23,014 bases of DNA from M55B112 sp040880545. GTDB taxonomy: Bacteria; Bacteroidota; Bacteroidia; Bacteroidales; GCA-2748055. Below are positions 8,579-17,010 of the stretch, piece after piece (positions within the stretch are counted from its first letter, which is position 1; every line of letters starts with the position of its first letter). Made by a program: the position numbers and the translations under genes. The stretch lies in assembly GCA_040880545.1 (NCBI GenBank), contig JBBDIE010000110.1:1-23014 (forward strand). The letters are read 5' to 3'. Below the pieces are notes generated by a model. The model was not told where the DNA came from and searched no databases. It saw only the letters and a list, made by a program, of their open reading frames with translations.

Positions 8579-10444
8579 TTATGATTGACCGGAAACTTTA
8601 TCACGCTCCAGTATTTCCCTGAATTTATCTTTCAATTCTGCAATAAAGAAGGGCAACCCTTGTATTTTATTGTATTGTGAGAATTCATGTTTCTGAAATC
8701 TGGACCGCAGGTAGGTTGCAAACTGTCCCATGTTGAGTTCACATACGATTTTTTTGCTGAAACCGTCCAGTACTTCACCGGTATTTTTAGGCAGGGGCTG
8801 AATATAGTTGAACTGAGCCAGGCTAATGCTGTACCCCTCCTTCTGCAGGTCGGTTACGGCACTTACAAGTCCGCCATAGGTACCTCCCCATCCGATCACC
8901 AGCAGCTCGCCGGATTTCTCACCCACAACATCCAGTGCTGGAATATAATCGGCCACTTTGTCCACTTTTTTCTGTCTGTTCTCCACCATGATCTGATGGT
9001 TCATGGGGTCGTGGGAAACGTTGCCGGTCACATCGGCTTTTTCCAGTCCGCCCACCCTGTGCCGTAATCCTTCCTGTCCCGGGATCGCCCAAAACCGGTT
9101 CAGTTTTTCGGGATCTCTTCTGTAGGGCTGATAGTTTTCATCGTTGTCCTTCACGAACGGGGGCTTTATTTCGGGAAAATCCTTCATGGAAGGAATGCTC
9201 CACAATTCTGAACCATTGGCCAGGTAACTGTCGGTGAGCAGGATAACCGGGGTCATATGTTCAATCGACAATTTAGCGGCTTCGAAGGCATAATCGAAGC
9301 AGTTGGCCGGGGTGGAGGCGGCAATAACAATGGTGGGCGACTCCCCGCTTCTGCCGTAAAGCGCCTGCATCAGGTCCGACTGTTCGGTTTTGGTGGGAAG
9401 CCCTGTGGAAGGACCGCCCCGCTGAACGTTTACGATCACGATAGGGAGTTCGGTAATTACCGCCAGTCCGATGGCCTCACCCTTAAGGGCCAGTCCCGGG
9501 CCGGAAGTGGTAGTAACCGCCAGTTTGCCGGTAAAGGAGGCCCCGATGGCGGAGCATATCCCTGCAATTTCATCTTCGGCCTGGAAGGCAATGGCTCCCA
9601 GGTGTTTGCGTTTAACGATCTCCTGCAGTATTTCGGTGGCCGGGGTGATCGGATAGGAACCCAGGAAGATCTCAAGCCCTGCCCGTTCGGCAGCTGCCAG
9701 CAAGCCCCAGGCGGTGGCCTGGTTGCCGGTCATATTCCTGAACAGCCCTTTCTTATTTTTTACAGGGTCGATCAAAAATGTAGTGGAGAGCGCCTCTATG
9801 GTCTCGGCATAATTAAATCCGGCTCGAAGCACTGCAGTGTTGGCCTTTACTAGATCAGGTTTTGATTTGAACTTCGCAGCCAGGAAATCTTCACCCATTT
9901 TCAGGTCACGGTTAAAGAGCCAGTATAACATACCGGCCACAAACTGGTTCCTGGTCTTATCAGCGGTCTTCTGATCAACACCGAACGGCATAGCAGTATC
10001 ACGCGTCAGATTGGTGATCGGTGCCTGTACCACGTTATAGCCATCCAGTGAGTTGTCGTGCAGCGGATCCTCTTCGTATCCCGCCTTCTTGTAATGCTTG
10101 TTGTCGAAATTGTCAATATCGATAATCACTGTGGCACCAGGTTTGATCCACTGCATGTTCGCCTTAAGTGCCGCAGGATTCATGGCGACCAGCACATCAG
10201 CCTGGTCACCGGGCGTGGTCACCTGCTTGTCTCCGATATGTACCTGAAAACCTGAAACGCCCGCAATGGTGCCCTGGGGTGCGCGTATTTCAGACGGGTA
10301 ATCTGGAAATGTTGAAAGATCGTTCCCCACAAACGCTGACGCATCAGAAAATTGCGAACCTGTCAGCTGCATACCGTCACCGGAATCACCGGCAAATTTA
10401 ACCACAACCTCTTCCAGTTGAACGACTTTTGGATTTTTGCCCAT
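8579..10444 (-). CDS. korA: 2-oxoacid:ferredoxin oxidoreductase, fused gamma-alpha subunit (KorA-type)
   Basis: Catalytic partner of KorB; 621 residues, the usual size for the fused form in this phylum. Residues about 10-205 are the gamma domain with GDSGDGMQLTG (19-29). About 235-480 is the pyrimidine-binding alpha domain with GSYPITPATE (262-271), AEDE (289-292), TTTSGPG (311-317) and QRGGPSTGLPT (341-351). The remainder (about 500-600) is a transketolase-C-like domain. The ATG at 10444 lies immediately before this conserved core. It is the first gene of a four-gene unit ending with the two PPDK-like proteins. The 166-bp gap before it holds a TAACTTTG -7-like element overlapping a dyad, and two direct TTGTTACCG repeats, so regulated transcription is plausible. 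In anaerobes the enzyme can run reductively to supply 2-oxoglutarate; direction cannot be told here. Confidence 0.93.
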   Translation of the reverse strand: MGKNPKVVQLEEVVVKFAGDSGDGMQLTGSQFSDASAFVGNDLSTFPDYPSEIRAPQGTIAGVSGFQVHIGDKQVTTPGDQADVLVAMNPAALKANMQWIKPGATVIIDIDNFDNKHYKKAGYEEDPLHDNSLDGYNVVQAPITNLTRDTAMPFGVDQKTADKTRNQFVAGMLYWLFNRDLKMGEDFLAAKFKSKPDLVKANTAVLRAGFNYAETIEALSTTFLIDPVKNKKGLFRNMTGNQATAWGLLAAAERAGLEIFLGSYPITPATEILQEIVKRKHLGAIAFQAEDEIAGICSAIGASFTGKLAVTTTSGPGLALKGEAIGLAVITELPIVIVNVQRGGPSTGLPTKTEQSDLMQALYGRSGESPTIVIAASTPANCFDYAFEAAKLSIEHMTPVILLTDSYLANGSELWSIPSMKDFPEIKPPFVKDNDENYQPYRRDPEKLNRFWAIPGQEGLRHRVGGLEKADVTGNVSHDPMNHQIMVENRQKKVDKVADYIPALDVVGEKSGELLVIGWGGTYGGLVSAVTDLQKEGYSISLAQFNYIQPLPKNTGEVLDGFSKKIVCELNMGQFATYLRSRFQKHEFSQYNKIQGLPFFIAELKDKFREILERDKVSGQS

Positions 10445-10490
10445 CTTAATTTTAAATAGTTTGGTAGTTATTAATTCTATACTTCAAAAA

Positions 10491-10570
10491 ACGGTAACAA
10501 ATATCCCGGCCCGGTAACAATTCCATGGTGCTGAGCCACCCGATATCCTATAAAGTAACAAAGTTACTTT
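10491..10570 (-). promoter_or_regulatory. Candidate korA promoter with overlapping dyad and TTGTTAC repeats
   Basis: On the minus strand, 10566-10559 reads TAACTTTG, a match to the Bacteroidota -7 consensus TAnnTTTG; no clear TTG was found at the expected -33 position. It sits inside a perfect dyad at 10552-10570 (AAAGTAAC, spacer AAA, GTTACTTT). The same heptamer TTGTTAC appears twice more downstream as TTGTTACCG at 10520-10512 and 10500-10492, exactly 20 bp apart. If the -7 is real the leader is about 110 nt. The dyad over the -7 and the phased copies suggest a transcription factor site, but the regulator is not identified. Confidence 0.4.
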
Positions 10571-10610
10571 TTTTCATTTACGTGGTTCGTTGTACGTATG
10601 GTTTTTTTCC

Positions 10611-11417
10611 CTACCAGATACTCCTCTTCTCCAGATTGATCTTCTCGTGAAAAAACATTCTCCCGATGGATTCGAAGGAGCCGGTTTGTTCGGAGATAAA
10701 AAACTTGTTCTCCCCGGCCCTATTGGGGGACAAAAGATTGTTTGCGGTGAGAAATTTCCGGAGGTATCCGGCTACGATGCGGGCACTGTCGATGACGTTG
10801 ACAGCGGAATTATAGTATCTGCTGATCTGTTCCCGGATAATGGGATAATGGGTGCACCCGAGGATCAGGGTGTCGATATCGTTGAGTTCCTTCCTGGAAA
10901 GATAGGCACGGATGATGGCATCAGATATGTCATCGGATATAAATCCCTCTTCGATCATGGGTACAAAAAGGGGTGTGGCCAGGGAGCGGACGGTGAGTGA
11001 GGGCGCTTTGTCGCGTATTCCCTGCTGGTAGCTGCCCGATTCAATGGTGGCCCTGGTACCTATTACCCCGATCGATTGCCCGTTAATAGTTGAAGTTACA
11101 TGTTCCACCACCGGATCGACCACATTCAGCACCACTGCCCGTTCTCCCACATGTTCCCTTACTTCCCTGTAAGCATTTGCTGAAGCTGAGTTGCAGGCAA
11201 TCAGGATCACCTTGCATCCATGCTCCAGCAGAAAATCGGCAATACCGGTGGAATACCTGACGATGGTCTCTTTGGACTTATCGCCATAGGGCAGGTGGGC
11301 CGTGTCGCCGTAATAGAGCAACTGTTCGCCAGGTAACAGGGCGTGGATGGCATGTGCCACCGTAAGCCCTCCCACACCCGAATCAAACAGACCCACCGGA
11401 GCATTTGAATCAGCCAT
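10611..11417 (-). CDS. murI: Glutamate racemase
   Basis: Makes D-glutamate from L-glutamate in the cytosol for peptidoglycan stem peptides. 268 residues, normal for the family. GLFDSGVGGLTV (9-20) holds the conserved Asp12-Ser13. The two catalytic cysteines are Cys75 in ACNSAS and Cys188 in LGCTHYP. YYGDTAHLPYGDKS (35-48) is also typical. The ATG at 11417 is a few residues upstream of the first motif, leaving no room for a signal peptide. It lies after the OmpH genes as in other Bacteroidota, but a terminator at 11563-11582 separates it from them, so it probably has its own promoter in 11418-11560, which I could not pin down. korA begins 166 bp further on, after the dyad region. Confidence 0.96.
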   Translation of the reverse strand: MADSNAPVGLFDSGVGGLTVAHAIHALLPGEQLLYYGDTAHLPYGDKSKETIVRYSTGIADFLLEHGCKVILIACNSASANAYREVREHVGERAVVLNVVDPVVEHVTSTINGQSIGVIGTRATIESGSYQQGIRDKAPSLTVRSLATPLFVPMIEEGFISDDISDAIIRAYLSRKELNDIDTLILGCTHYPIIREQISRYYNSAVNVIDSARIVAGYLRKFLTANNLLSPNRAGENKFFISEQTGSFESIGRMFFHEKINLEKRSIW

Positions 11418-11550
11418 TGTAGTTCGTGTCAGAAATAAAAACCAAAATTTGCTGTCGTACCTGATAAGAAACCGTTAAGAGCAAGGCATACGATGACTGT
11501 TTTAAAGTCGGGCATTATGCAGCTATTGACTTTTTCCTGCAAGCACTGAT

Positions 11551-11582
11551 TATAAAAGAAAAGCACAGACAATGGTCTGTGC
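11551..11582 (-). terminator. Intrinsic terminator after the ompH pair
   Basis: Read on the minus strand, GCACAGAC, loop CATT, GTCTGTGC makes a perfect 8-bp GC-containing stem (11582-11563), followed directly by the T-rich tail TTTTCTTTTATA. It begins 31 nt after the stop codon of the second Skp-like gene. It would end the bamA-ompH-ompH transcript before murI. Confidence 0.8.
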
Positions 11583-11613
11583 CTTTATGTACTATTTCAA
11601 TACCCAGGGGCCA

Positions 11614-12162
11614 TTAAAGAACCGGCCGCTGATTTAGTTCTGCAGGGTTGTATTGAATACCAAATTTCTCCATAAGCGCCGGAACAAGGTCAAAACTATC
11701 TTCCGACACATACACGGGGTTCCCGGAGGATACGTCGAAAACATAGATCAGCTTGTTCTCTTCGGCAATCTCATTGATCGCCTTGATCACTTTGTTGCTG
11801 ATGGGCCTGATCAGCTGCATCTGCTGCTGCTGAATGTCCTGCTCAATACGTTGCTGAAACTGTTGTGCCCTGACCTGCAGCTCCTGGATCTCCTGTGCTT
11901 TCACATCCTTCAGCAACTGCGGTGAATCTGCATCGTTGTTGTAACTGTCCACCTTCCTGTTGATCTCCACTGCCAGTTTCTCCAACTCAAGGTTATACGT
12001 ACTGTCAATCTTTTGCAGTTTTTTCATGGCACTTGTGTACTCAGGCATTTTTGAAAGCACAAACGTTGCGTTCACATGTCCGAATTTCGGCGATTGTGCC
12101 ATGGCACCTGTAGCAATCATGACAAATACGATGGCCAGGGTTGCTTTTCTGAATAATTTCAT
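11614..12162 (-). CDS. OmpH/Skp-family periplasmic chaperone (second copy)
   Basis: 182 residues. A signal peptide (MKLFRKATLAIVFVMIATGAMA, cleavage before Gln23) directs it to the periplasm. The mature part begins with the short strand FGHVNATFVLSKMPEY typical of OmpH/Skp, followed by a long coiled-coil stretch (about 45-120) rich in Glu, Lys and Gln, including a run QDIQQQQMQ. It closes with the strand region LIYVFDVSSGNPVYVSED. Skp-type proteins hold unfolded outer-membrane proteins on the way to the BamA machine. This gene follows its paralogue by 47 bp and bamA by about 0.8 kb, consistent with that job. A terminator lies 31 nt downstream. Two divergent Skp-like copies in tandem are usual in Bacteroidota. 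Confidence 0.9.
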   Translation of the reverse strand: MKLFRKATLAIVFVMIATGAMAQSPKFGHVNATFVLSKMPEYTSAMKKLQKIDSTYNLELEKLAVEINRKVDSYNNDADSPQLLKDVKAQEIQELQVRAQQFQQRIEQDIQQQQMQLIRPISNKVIKAINEIAEENKLIYVFDVSSGNPVYVSEDSFDLVPALMEKFGIQYNPAELNQRPVL

Positions 12163-12209
12163 TCTCGTCTGATTTTAAAAAATTGTATGTAAAAATAGAA
12201 TATTAATTG

Positions 12210-12722
12210 TTATTTGTAACCCAACTTCTTCAGAATTTCGTCACTCATGTCGTATCGTGGGTTGGAATACAATATGGACGCACCACTGGCGGTATCGAAA
12301 ATGATCGCGTAACCGCCTTCGGCCGTGAGTTCTCTTACTGCCTTGTAAACTGCATCCTGGATCGGCTGAACAAGTTCCGTTCTCTTTTTGAACAGGTCAC
12401 CCTCTGCACCAAAATATTTCTGCTGCAATTCTTTGGCCTGCTTTTCCCGTTGGATGATCTCATTCTCCCTTTTGTCTCTCATATCTTCCGAGAGTAAGAC
12501 GCGTTCAGCCTTGTATGATTTGTACATCTCTTCTATTTCGTCATACTGCTGCTTAACCTCTTCTTCCCAGTTTGCAGAGATCTTGTCCAACTCATCCTGG
12601 GCCGCGGCATAAGAGGGTATATTTCTCAGAATATACTCTGAATCCACAAATGCAAATTTCTGAGCATGGCTTGCGCCGGTAAAAACGATGGCAATTATTG
12701 CCAGTGCCAGTAATCTTTTCAT
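12210..12722 (-). CDS. OmpH/Skp-family periplasmic chaperone (first copy)
   Basis: 170 residues with a clear signal peptide (MKRLLALAIIAIVFTGASHA, cleaved before Gln21). The mature start KFAFVDSEYILRNIPSY is the classic OmpH opening. A coiled coil spans roughly 40-115 (repeated Glu/Lys, including EEEVKQQYDEIEEMYKSYK) and the C-terminal strands include YAIIFDTASGASILYSNP. Predicted to be a trimeric periplasmic holdase for outer-membrane protein precursors. It lies 265 bp after bamA, a gap long enough for a secondary promoter, and 47 bp before the second copy. The N-terminal strand and length are closer to classical Skp than those of the second copy. Confidence 0.92.
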   Translation of the reverse strand: MKRLLALAIIAIVFTGASHAQKFAFVDSEYILRNIPSYAAAQDELDKISANWEEEVKQQYDEIEEMYKSYKAERVLLSEDMRDKRENEIIQREKQAKELQQKYFGAEGDLFKKRTELVQPIQDAVYKAVRELTAEGGYAIIFDTASGASILYSNPRYDMSDEILKKLGYK

Positions 12723-12901
12723 TGGTACATTATTTGGTTAAACTTTTGTCTTTCTCTTATCTAACAACTATAAAAATGATATTTCTGACAGGGATGTCAC
12801 GGAACCGTCATTGAAGTACATCACCTTGTGCATTACATATCTCATCAGGATTCATAATTTAATTTATTTGTTGATCATTTCAATACTCCATTTTGAACTA
12901 A

Positions 12902-12930
12902 CAAACATTATACCAAAAGATGTTATACAA
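12902..12930 (-). promoter_or_regulatory. Possible promoter between bamA and the ompH pair
   Basis: In the 265-bp gap, the minus strand has TTG (12930-12928), 17 nt, then TAATGTTTG (12910-12902). This is a -33/-7 arrangement close to the Bacteroidota consensus but with one extra base between TA and TTTG. It would give a leader of about 170 nt for the first Skp-like gene. Weak evidence. Confidence 0.25.
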
Positions 12931-12987
12931 TTAACGAATAAAATATAAGCAGTGCTTGCATTATTGTATTTCATACACCTTCATCAA

Positions 12988-15534
12988 TTAAAACTGCTGG
13001 CCGATGGTAAAGTGGAACTGTGAACCACTCACTCCGGCGCCATCAAACGCTTCATCAAATCCGTATCCCCAGTCAACACCCAGGAGTCCGAACATGGGCA
13101 GGAATGCCCGCATACCAACACCCGCTGACCGTTTGGCCTTGAACGGACTGAATTGGTCGATACTGTACCATGCATCCCCTGCCTCAAGGAATCCCAATAC
13201 AAAGATCGTTGCAGAAGGATTCAGGGAGATGGGGTACCTGAGTTCCATGGTTATTTTGGTATACACGTTACCTGATTTTCTGCCATTAAGACTCTGTATC
13301 AGTTCGTTGGTCTCATAATCGAGTCGTGGTGTAAGCGAACCGTTCTCATACCCCCGCATGGCAATGGTCTCCCTTCCGTAGAGGTTGTAGCCGGTTAGAC
13401 CGTCGCCACCCACGTCGAAACTTTCGAAGGGTGAGGGGCCGATGTCGGGATTGTACATGCCCAGGTAACCGAAGTGCATACGGGTGTAGAAGACCAGGTT
13501 CTGCACCAGGGTTTTATACCAGTCTCCCTTGAACATCCAGCGGTGATATTCCACCCATCTGTATTTATCCTCTTCCGGAGCATTCAGGTAATCCATATCA
13601 CTGAAAAGTGAGTATGGAGGTGTTACCTGGAGGCTCAGACTGATATTGGAGCCCCGTCTTGGATAGATCGGCTGATCTGTCGAATTCCTTCCCAGGGTGG
13701 TGTTCAGGCTCAGGTTATTAAATGTTCCGTTTTCGGCCAGAAAATTTCTGTAATCTTTCAGGTTATAACGCTGGTAACTCAACGCATGCTGTAGTGTAAA
13801 GAAGTCATCGGGCCATTTCAGCCGGCGACCGAGTCCCACGGAGGCACCGCTGATCTTCATATATTCATCGGGCACATCGGCATCGGGGTTCCAGTAACTG
13901 TAGTAATTCTGGTTCATCTTCGAATGGAACAGGGAGAGGGAGAATGAATTACGTTTCTTACCTCCCAGCCATGGCTCCACGAAGGAGAAGTTATAAGACT
14001 GGTAGAATTGGCCGTTGGTCTGTGCCCGCAGCGAAAGCGTCTGGCCGTCGCCAGATGGAACAGGCCTCCAGGCCCGTTTATCAAACAGCCTGCTTGCCGA
14101 AAAATTGGAAAACCGTATACCAGCGGTAAAGATCAGCATTCCTGCCCCGTAGCCACCCGATATTTCCAGCTGGTCGTTGGCACGTTCAATCAGTTTATAT
14201 TCGATATCCACCGTGCCATCCTGTGCGTTGGGAATGGGGTTGGGTTCGATCTGTTCCGGATCGAAATGGCCCAGTGAGGCTAGTTCCCTAACGGACCGGA
14301 TGATATCCTGTTTACTGAACAGATCGCCCGGCTTGGTCCATATCTCGCGCCTGGCCACATGTTCGTTTGTTTTGGTATTTCCCGAAATAATCACTCTGTT
14401 CACGGTTGCCTGTTCCCCTTCCCTGATGCGGATCTCGAAGTCGATGGTGTCGTTCTCCACGCTCACCTCAACCGGGGTCATTTCGAAAAAGAGGTAACCA
14501 TTATCCAGGTAGATACTGTTTACCGCATCTTCATCATAGAAAAGCCGTTCATCGAAAATGCTCTGATCGAATATATCCCCTTTTTCAATTCCCAGTTTAG
14601 ACGAGAGGAGCCTGGAAGAATATTTGGTGTTCCCGATCCACTCGATATCGCCGATGAAGTACTGATTACCCTCTACCAGCCGTATATAAAGGTCCACCCT
14701 GTTCTCCTTCTCCTCCACCGGCAGCACCACCATGCTGTCGCTCAACACCTTTGCATCGCGATACCCGTTCTCATTATAAAATTCAATCAGGCTCGCCTTG
14801 TCCTCCTTCAGCTTTTCCGAGATCATCTTGGATGATTTGAAAATATTGAGGTTCACCTTTTTGGTGTTCTTCATGACCCGCCTGAGCCTTTTGTCGCTGA
14901 ATACTTCGTTCCCCTGAAAATAAATCTCGTTGATCCTTATCCGGTCATTCTTCTCCACGTTAATGATCAGCTCTGCCATATTTACCCGGATGCTGTCCAT
15001 CTCCTGCCTGATATCAACCTCCACATTGAGAAAACCCTTATCGATAAAATGGTCCCTGACAATTCGTTTGGTATTGTCGAGAATATCGTCGGTGATCTGC
15101 TGTCCGTTTCTCAGGTTTATTTTATCGTCCAGGTCCTGCGACTCAGACTTGCTGATCCCTTCAAACTCGTAGCGGAGCATCCTGGGGCGCTCAAGCAGGT
15201 ATATATCGAGCCATACCTTGTTACCTTCAATTTTAGAAGCCGTGATCTTGATATCGGAGAAGAGCCCCTGATCCCAGAATTTATTCAACACTTTGGTTAC
15301 ATCATCACCCGGGAGGGTAACTGTATTACCGGGTTTGAGGCCCGACAGACTCAACAGCACCTCTTTCTGGATATATTTGATCCCGCTGATCTTTACATCC
15401 TGAATCACATATTCTTTTGCATTTCCGTAATCGAGTACCTTGAGGGAGTCGTATGGAATTACCAGTGAGTCGGTTTGTGCGTTGAGTATTGTGGCGTATA
15501 CTGCAAAAAATAATGCCAGATGTAGTTTCCTCAT
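12988..15534 (-). CDS. bamA: Outer-membrane protein assembly factor BamA
   Basis: Omp85-family core of the machine that folds beta-barrel proteins into the outer membrane; 848 residues. Signal peptide 1-19 (cut before Gln20). Five POTRA domains can be placed at about 45-115, 120-195, 198-287, 291-372 and 376-448, each with the expected strand-helix-helix-strand pattern (for example INEIYFQGNEVFSDKRLRR in the third). The barrel runs from about 455 to the end. It includes the loop-6 motif MRGYENG with Arg727, then FLEAGDAWYSID, and ends in the terminal-aromatic signal HFTIGQQF. The start at 15534 is fixed by the signal peptide. uppS ends 9 nt upstream, so the two are cotranscribed; two Skp-like chaperone genes follow. 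Confidence 0.96.
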   Translation of the reverse strand: MRKLHLALFFAVYATILNAQTDSLVIPYDSLKVLDYGNAKEYVIQDVKISGIKYIQKEVLLSLSGLKPGNTVTLPGDDVTKVLNKFWDQGLFSDIKITASKIEGNKVWLDIYLLERPRMLRYEFEGISKSESQDLDDKINLRNGQQITDDILDNTKRIVRDHFIDKGFLNVEVDIRQEMDSIRVNMAELIINVEKNDRIRINEIYFQGNEVFSDKRLRRVMKNTKKVNLNIFKSSKMISEKLKEDKASLIEFYNENGYRDAKVLSDSMVVLPVEEKENRVDLYIRLVEGNQYFIGDIEWIGNTKYSSRLLSSKLGIEKGDIFDQSIFDERLFYDEDAVNSIYLDNGYLFFEMTPVEVSVENDTIDFEIRIREGEQATVNRVIISGNTKTNEHVARREIWTKPGDLFSKQDIIRSVRELASLGHFDPEQIEPNPIPNAQDGTVDIEYKLIERANDQLEISGGYGAGMLIFTAGIRFSNFSASRLFDKRAWRPVPSGDGQTLSLRAQTNGQFYQSYNFSFVEPWLGGKKRNSFSLSLFHSKMNQNYYSYWNPDADVPDEYMKISGASVGLGRRLKWPDDFFTLQHALSYQRYNLKDYRNFLAENGTFNNLSLNTTLGRNSTDQPIYPRRGSNISLSLQVTPPYSLFSDMDYLNAPEEDKYRWVEYHRWMFKGDWYKTLVQNLVFYTRMHFGYLGMYNPDIGPSPFESFDVGGDGLTGYNLYGRETIAMRGYENGSLTPRLDYETNELIQSLNGRKSGNVYTKITMELRYPISLNPSATIFVLGFLEAGDAWYSIDQFSPFKAKRSAGVGMRAFLPMFGLLGVDWGYGFDEAFDGAGVSGSQFHFTIGQQF

Positions 15535-15543
15535 TGTTGTACC

Positions 15544-16302
15544 TTAATTATTAACCGTTTCTTTCCTGGTTTGATCTTTCACTCTTCCAAACCGTCTGTC
15601 ACGGCGCTGGTAATCGATAATAGCCTCATACAGGTCTTTTTTTCTGAAGTCGGGCCACAATACCGGGGTAAAATAGAGTTCAGTATAGGCCAGCTGCCAT
15701 AGCATGAAGTTACTGATACGTCTTTCACCACTGGTTCGGATGAGTAATTCAGGATCAGGTATAGTATAGGTATTAAGGTAGGTTTCAAGAATACAGGTAT
15801 CGATATTTTCCGGATCCAGTTTACCATTTTTCACATCCCCGATCATCCGTTTTACAACCGAAACCAATTCCCAGCGTCCGCTGTAGCTCAGTGCGATTAT
15901 CAGGTTCAGTCCGGTATTGCCGGCTGTGTAATCAATGGCACTCTGAAGTTGTTTCCTAACGTTTTGTGGCAGATCATCCAATTCTCCGATGGCAGTGAGT
16001 TTTACATTGTTTTTGTTCAGTTTCTCCGTTTCATTCTGAATGGATGTGACCATGAGGCCCATCAGCGCATCAATTTCCGCCCGGGGCCGGTTCCAGTTTT
16101 CGGTGGAAAATGCATAGAGCGTGAGGTGCTCCACGCCCAGTTCACCGGCTGCTTCAACCACCTGGCGTACCGACTCTACCCCGTTCTGGTGTCCGAAAAC
16201 CCGCATATTGCCACGGCTCTGTGCCCAACGCCCGTTCCCATCCATGATGATGGCAATGTGACGCGGCAATTTTTCTTTAATAATCAGATCTTTAAGATTC
16301 AT
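15544..16302 (-). CDS. uppS: Isoprenyl transferase (undecaprenyl diphosphate synthase type)
   Basis: Cis-prenyltransferase that adds isopentenyl units to farnesyl diphosphate, giving the polyprenyl carrier for peptidoglycan and surface polysaccharides; cytosolic, membrane-associated. 252 residues from the ATG at 16302. Motifs: HIAIIMDGNGRWA with catalytic Asp21, FGHQNGVE, LYAFSTENWNRP, and near the C-terminus LIRTSGERRISNFMLWQLAY followed by ELYF. A TTG seven codons upstream (16323) is possible but lies one base from the previous stop and is unnecessary. The gene starts 21 nt after the DUF6089-like gene and ends 9 nt before bamA, so the envelope operon is continuous here. Confidence 0.96.
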   Translation of the reverse strand: MNLKDLIIKEKLPRHIAIIMDGNGRWAQSRGNMRVFGHQNGVESVRQVVEAAGELGVEHLTLYAFSTENWNRPRAEIDALMGLMVTSIQNETEKLNKNNVKLTAIGELDDLPQNVRKQLQSAIDYTAGNTGLNLIIALSYSGRWELVSVVKRMIGDVKNGKLDPENIDTCILETYLNTYTIPDPELLIRTSGERRISNFMLWQLAYTELYFTPVLWPDFRKKDLYEAIIDYQRRDRRFGRVKDQTRKETVNN

Positions 16303-16323
16303 TTTAAAATCAGTCCTTATCAA

Positions 16324-17010
16324 TTAATCGTATGCCGGACAATCTTCCCAGAGTTTAAATATTTTATATGTTACAAACAGACCTGTAAAATAGTACCAGT
16401 CCCTGTTTCCAAACAGTGCGATCACATCTTCCACCGGTGGATTTGTGATCCCGTCCACGTGATCGCTTAATGCCTTTCTCGTTCCTGCCTCCACTCCTGC
16501 ACTGAGCCATTTCCCCACATTCACCTTGTATCCGACTCCGAATGGTACCGTTACATGTGACATTACACCCGGGGTGGACGACATCTTCAATCCATATCCT
16601 ATACCCGCAAATACATAGGGTGTCGATTTGGTTTTCCTGTGGGCCGTTTTATACGGTTTCCAGTTAAACTCGAAATCGAGCCCCAAATCTACGAACTTTG
16701 CGTCAAAATCCGTACTCTGACCCGAAGAAATATACCCCTGATATGCCGGATCCGATCCAGTGAGCCCATGATAAAATGCGTGGCCCCTGATTGAACTGCG
16801 TGCATTCAAGTTATATCTCATAATTGGACCCGCTGCAAAGCCAGGCATAGCGTAGTGTACAGAGGGATTCAAATCACCCATATAATAAGAGGTACCCGCA
16901 AAGATTCCGTAGTCTAAATTTTCCTGTGCTGTTAAGTTAAAAGAAGTTAAAACAAAAATAACGGGTAGCAGAACTGCAATAAAGGGTTTAAAAAATTTGT
17001 CACCTTCCAT
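16324..17010 (-). CDS. DUF6089-like outer-membrane beta-barrel protein
   Basis: 228 residues. The N-terminus MEGDKFFKPFIAVLLPVIFVLTSFNLTAQ is a signal peptide (cut after Ala or Gln near 29). The mature protein opens with YGIFAGTSYYMGDLNPS, followed by alternating hydrophobic/aromatic strands with RYNLNARSSIRG. I recognise this as the DUF6089 pattern found next to uppS in Bacteroidota; its function is unknown. The last residues are not a classical terminal Phe. A GTG start at 17070 and an ATG at 17043 would add a charged tail ahead of the signal peptide, so 17010 is chosen; it overlaps the upstream stop by 11 nt. The position between nadK and uppS-bamA suggests an envelope role. Confidence 0.82.
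   Translation of the reverse strand: MEGDKFFKPFIAVLLPVIFVLTSFNLTAQENLDYGIFAGTSYYMGDLNPSVHYAMPGFAAGPIMRYNLNARSSIRGHAFYHGLTGSDPAYQGYISSGQSTDFDAKFVDLGLDFEFNWKPYKTAHRKTKSTPYVFAGIGYGLKMSSTPGVMSHVTVPFGVGYKVNVGKWLSAGVEAGTRKALSDHVDGITNPPVEDVIALFGNRDWYYFTGLFVTYKIFKLWEDCPAYD

Noticed and set aside
9257..9853. 198-codon plus-strand frame antisense to korA
   Set aside because: Glycine-rich mirror of the korA coding sequence, no motif, no plausible promoter; korA itself is unambiguous.
10552..10609. Two plus-strand hairpins followed by T-runs between korA and murI, looking like terminators
   Set aside because: No plus-strand gene precedes them, the stems are short and AT-rich, and the first is better explained as a dyad over the korA promoter.
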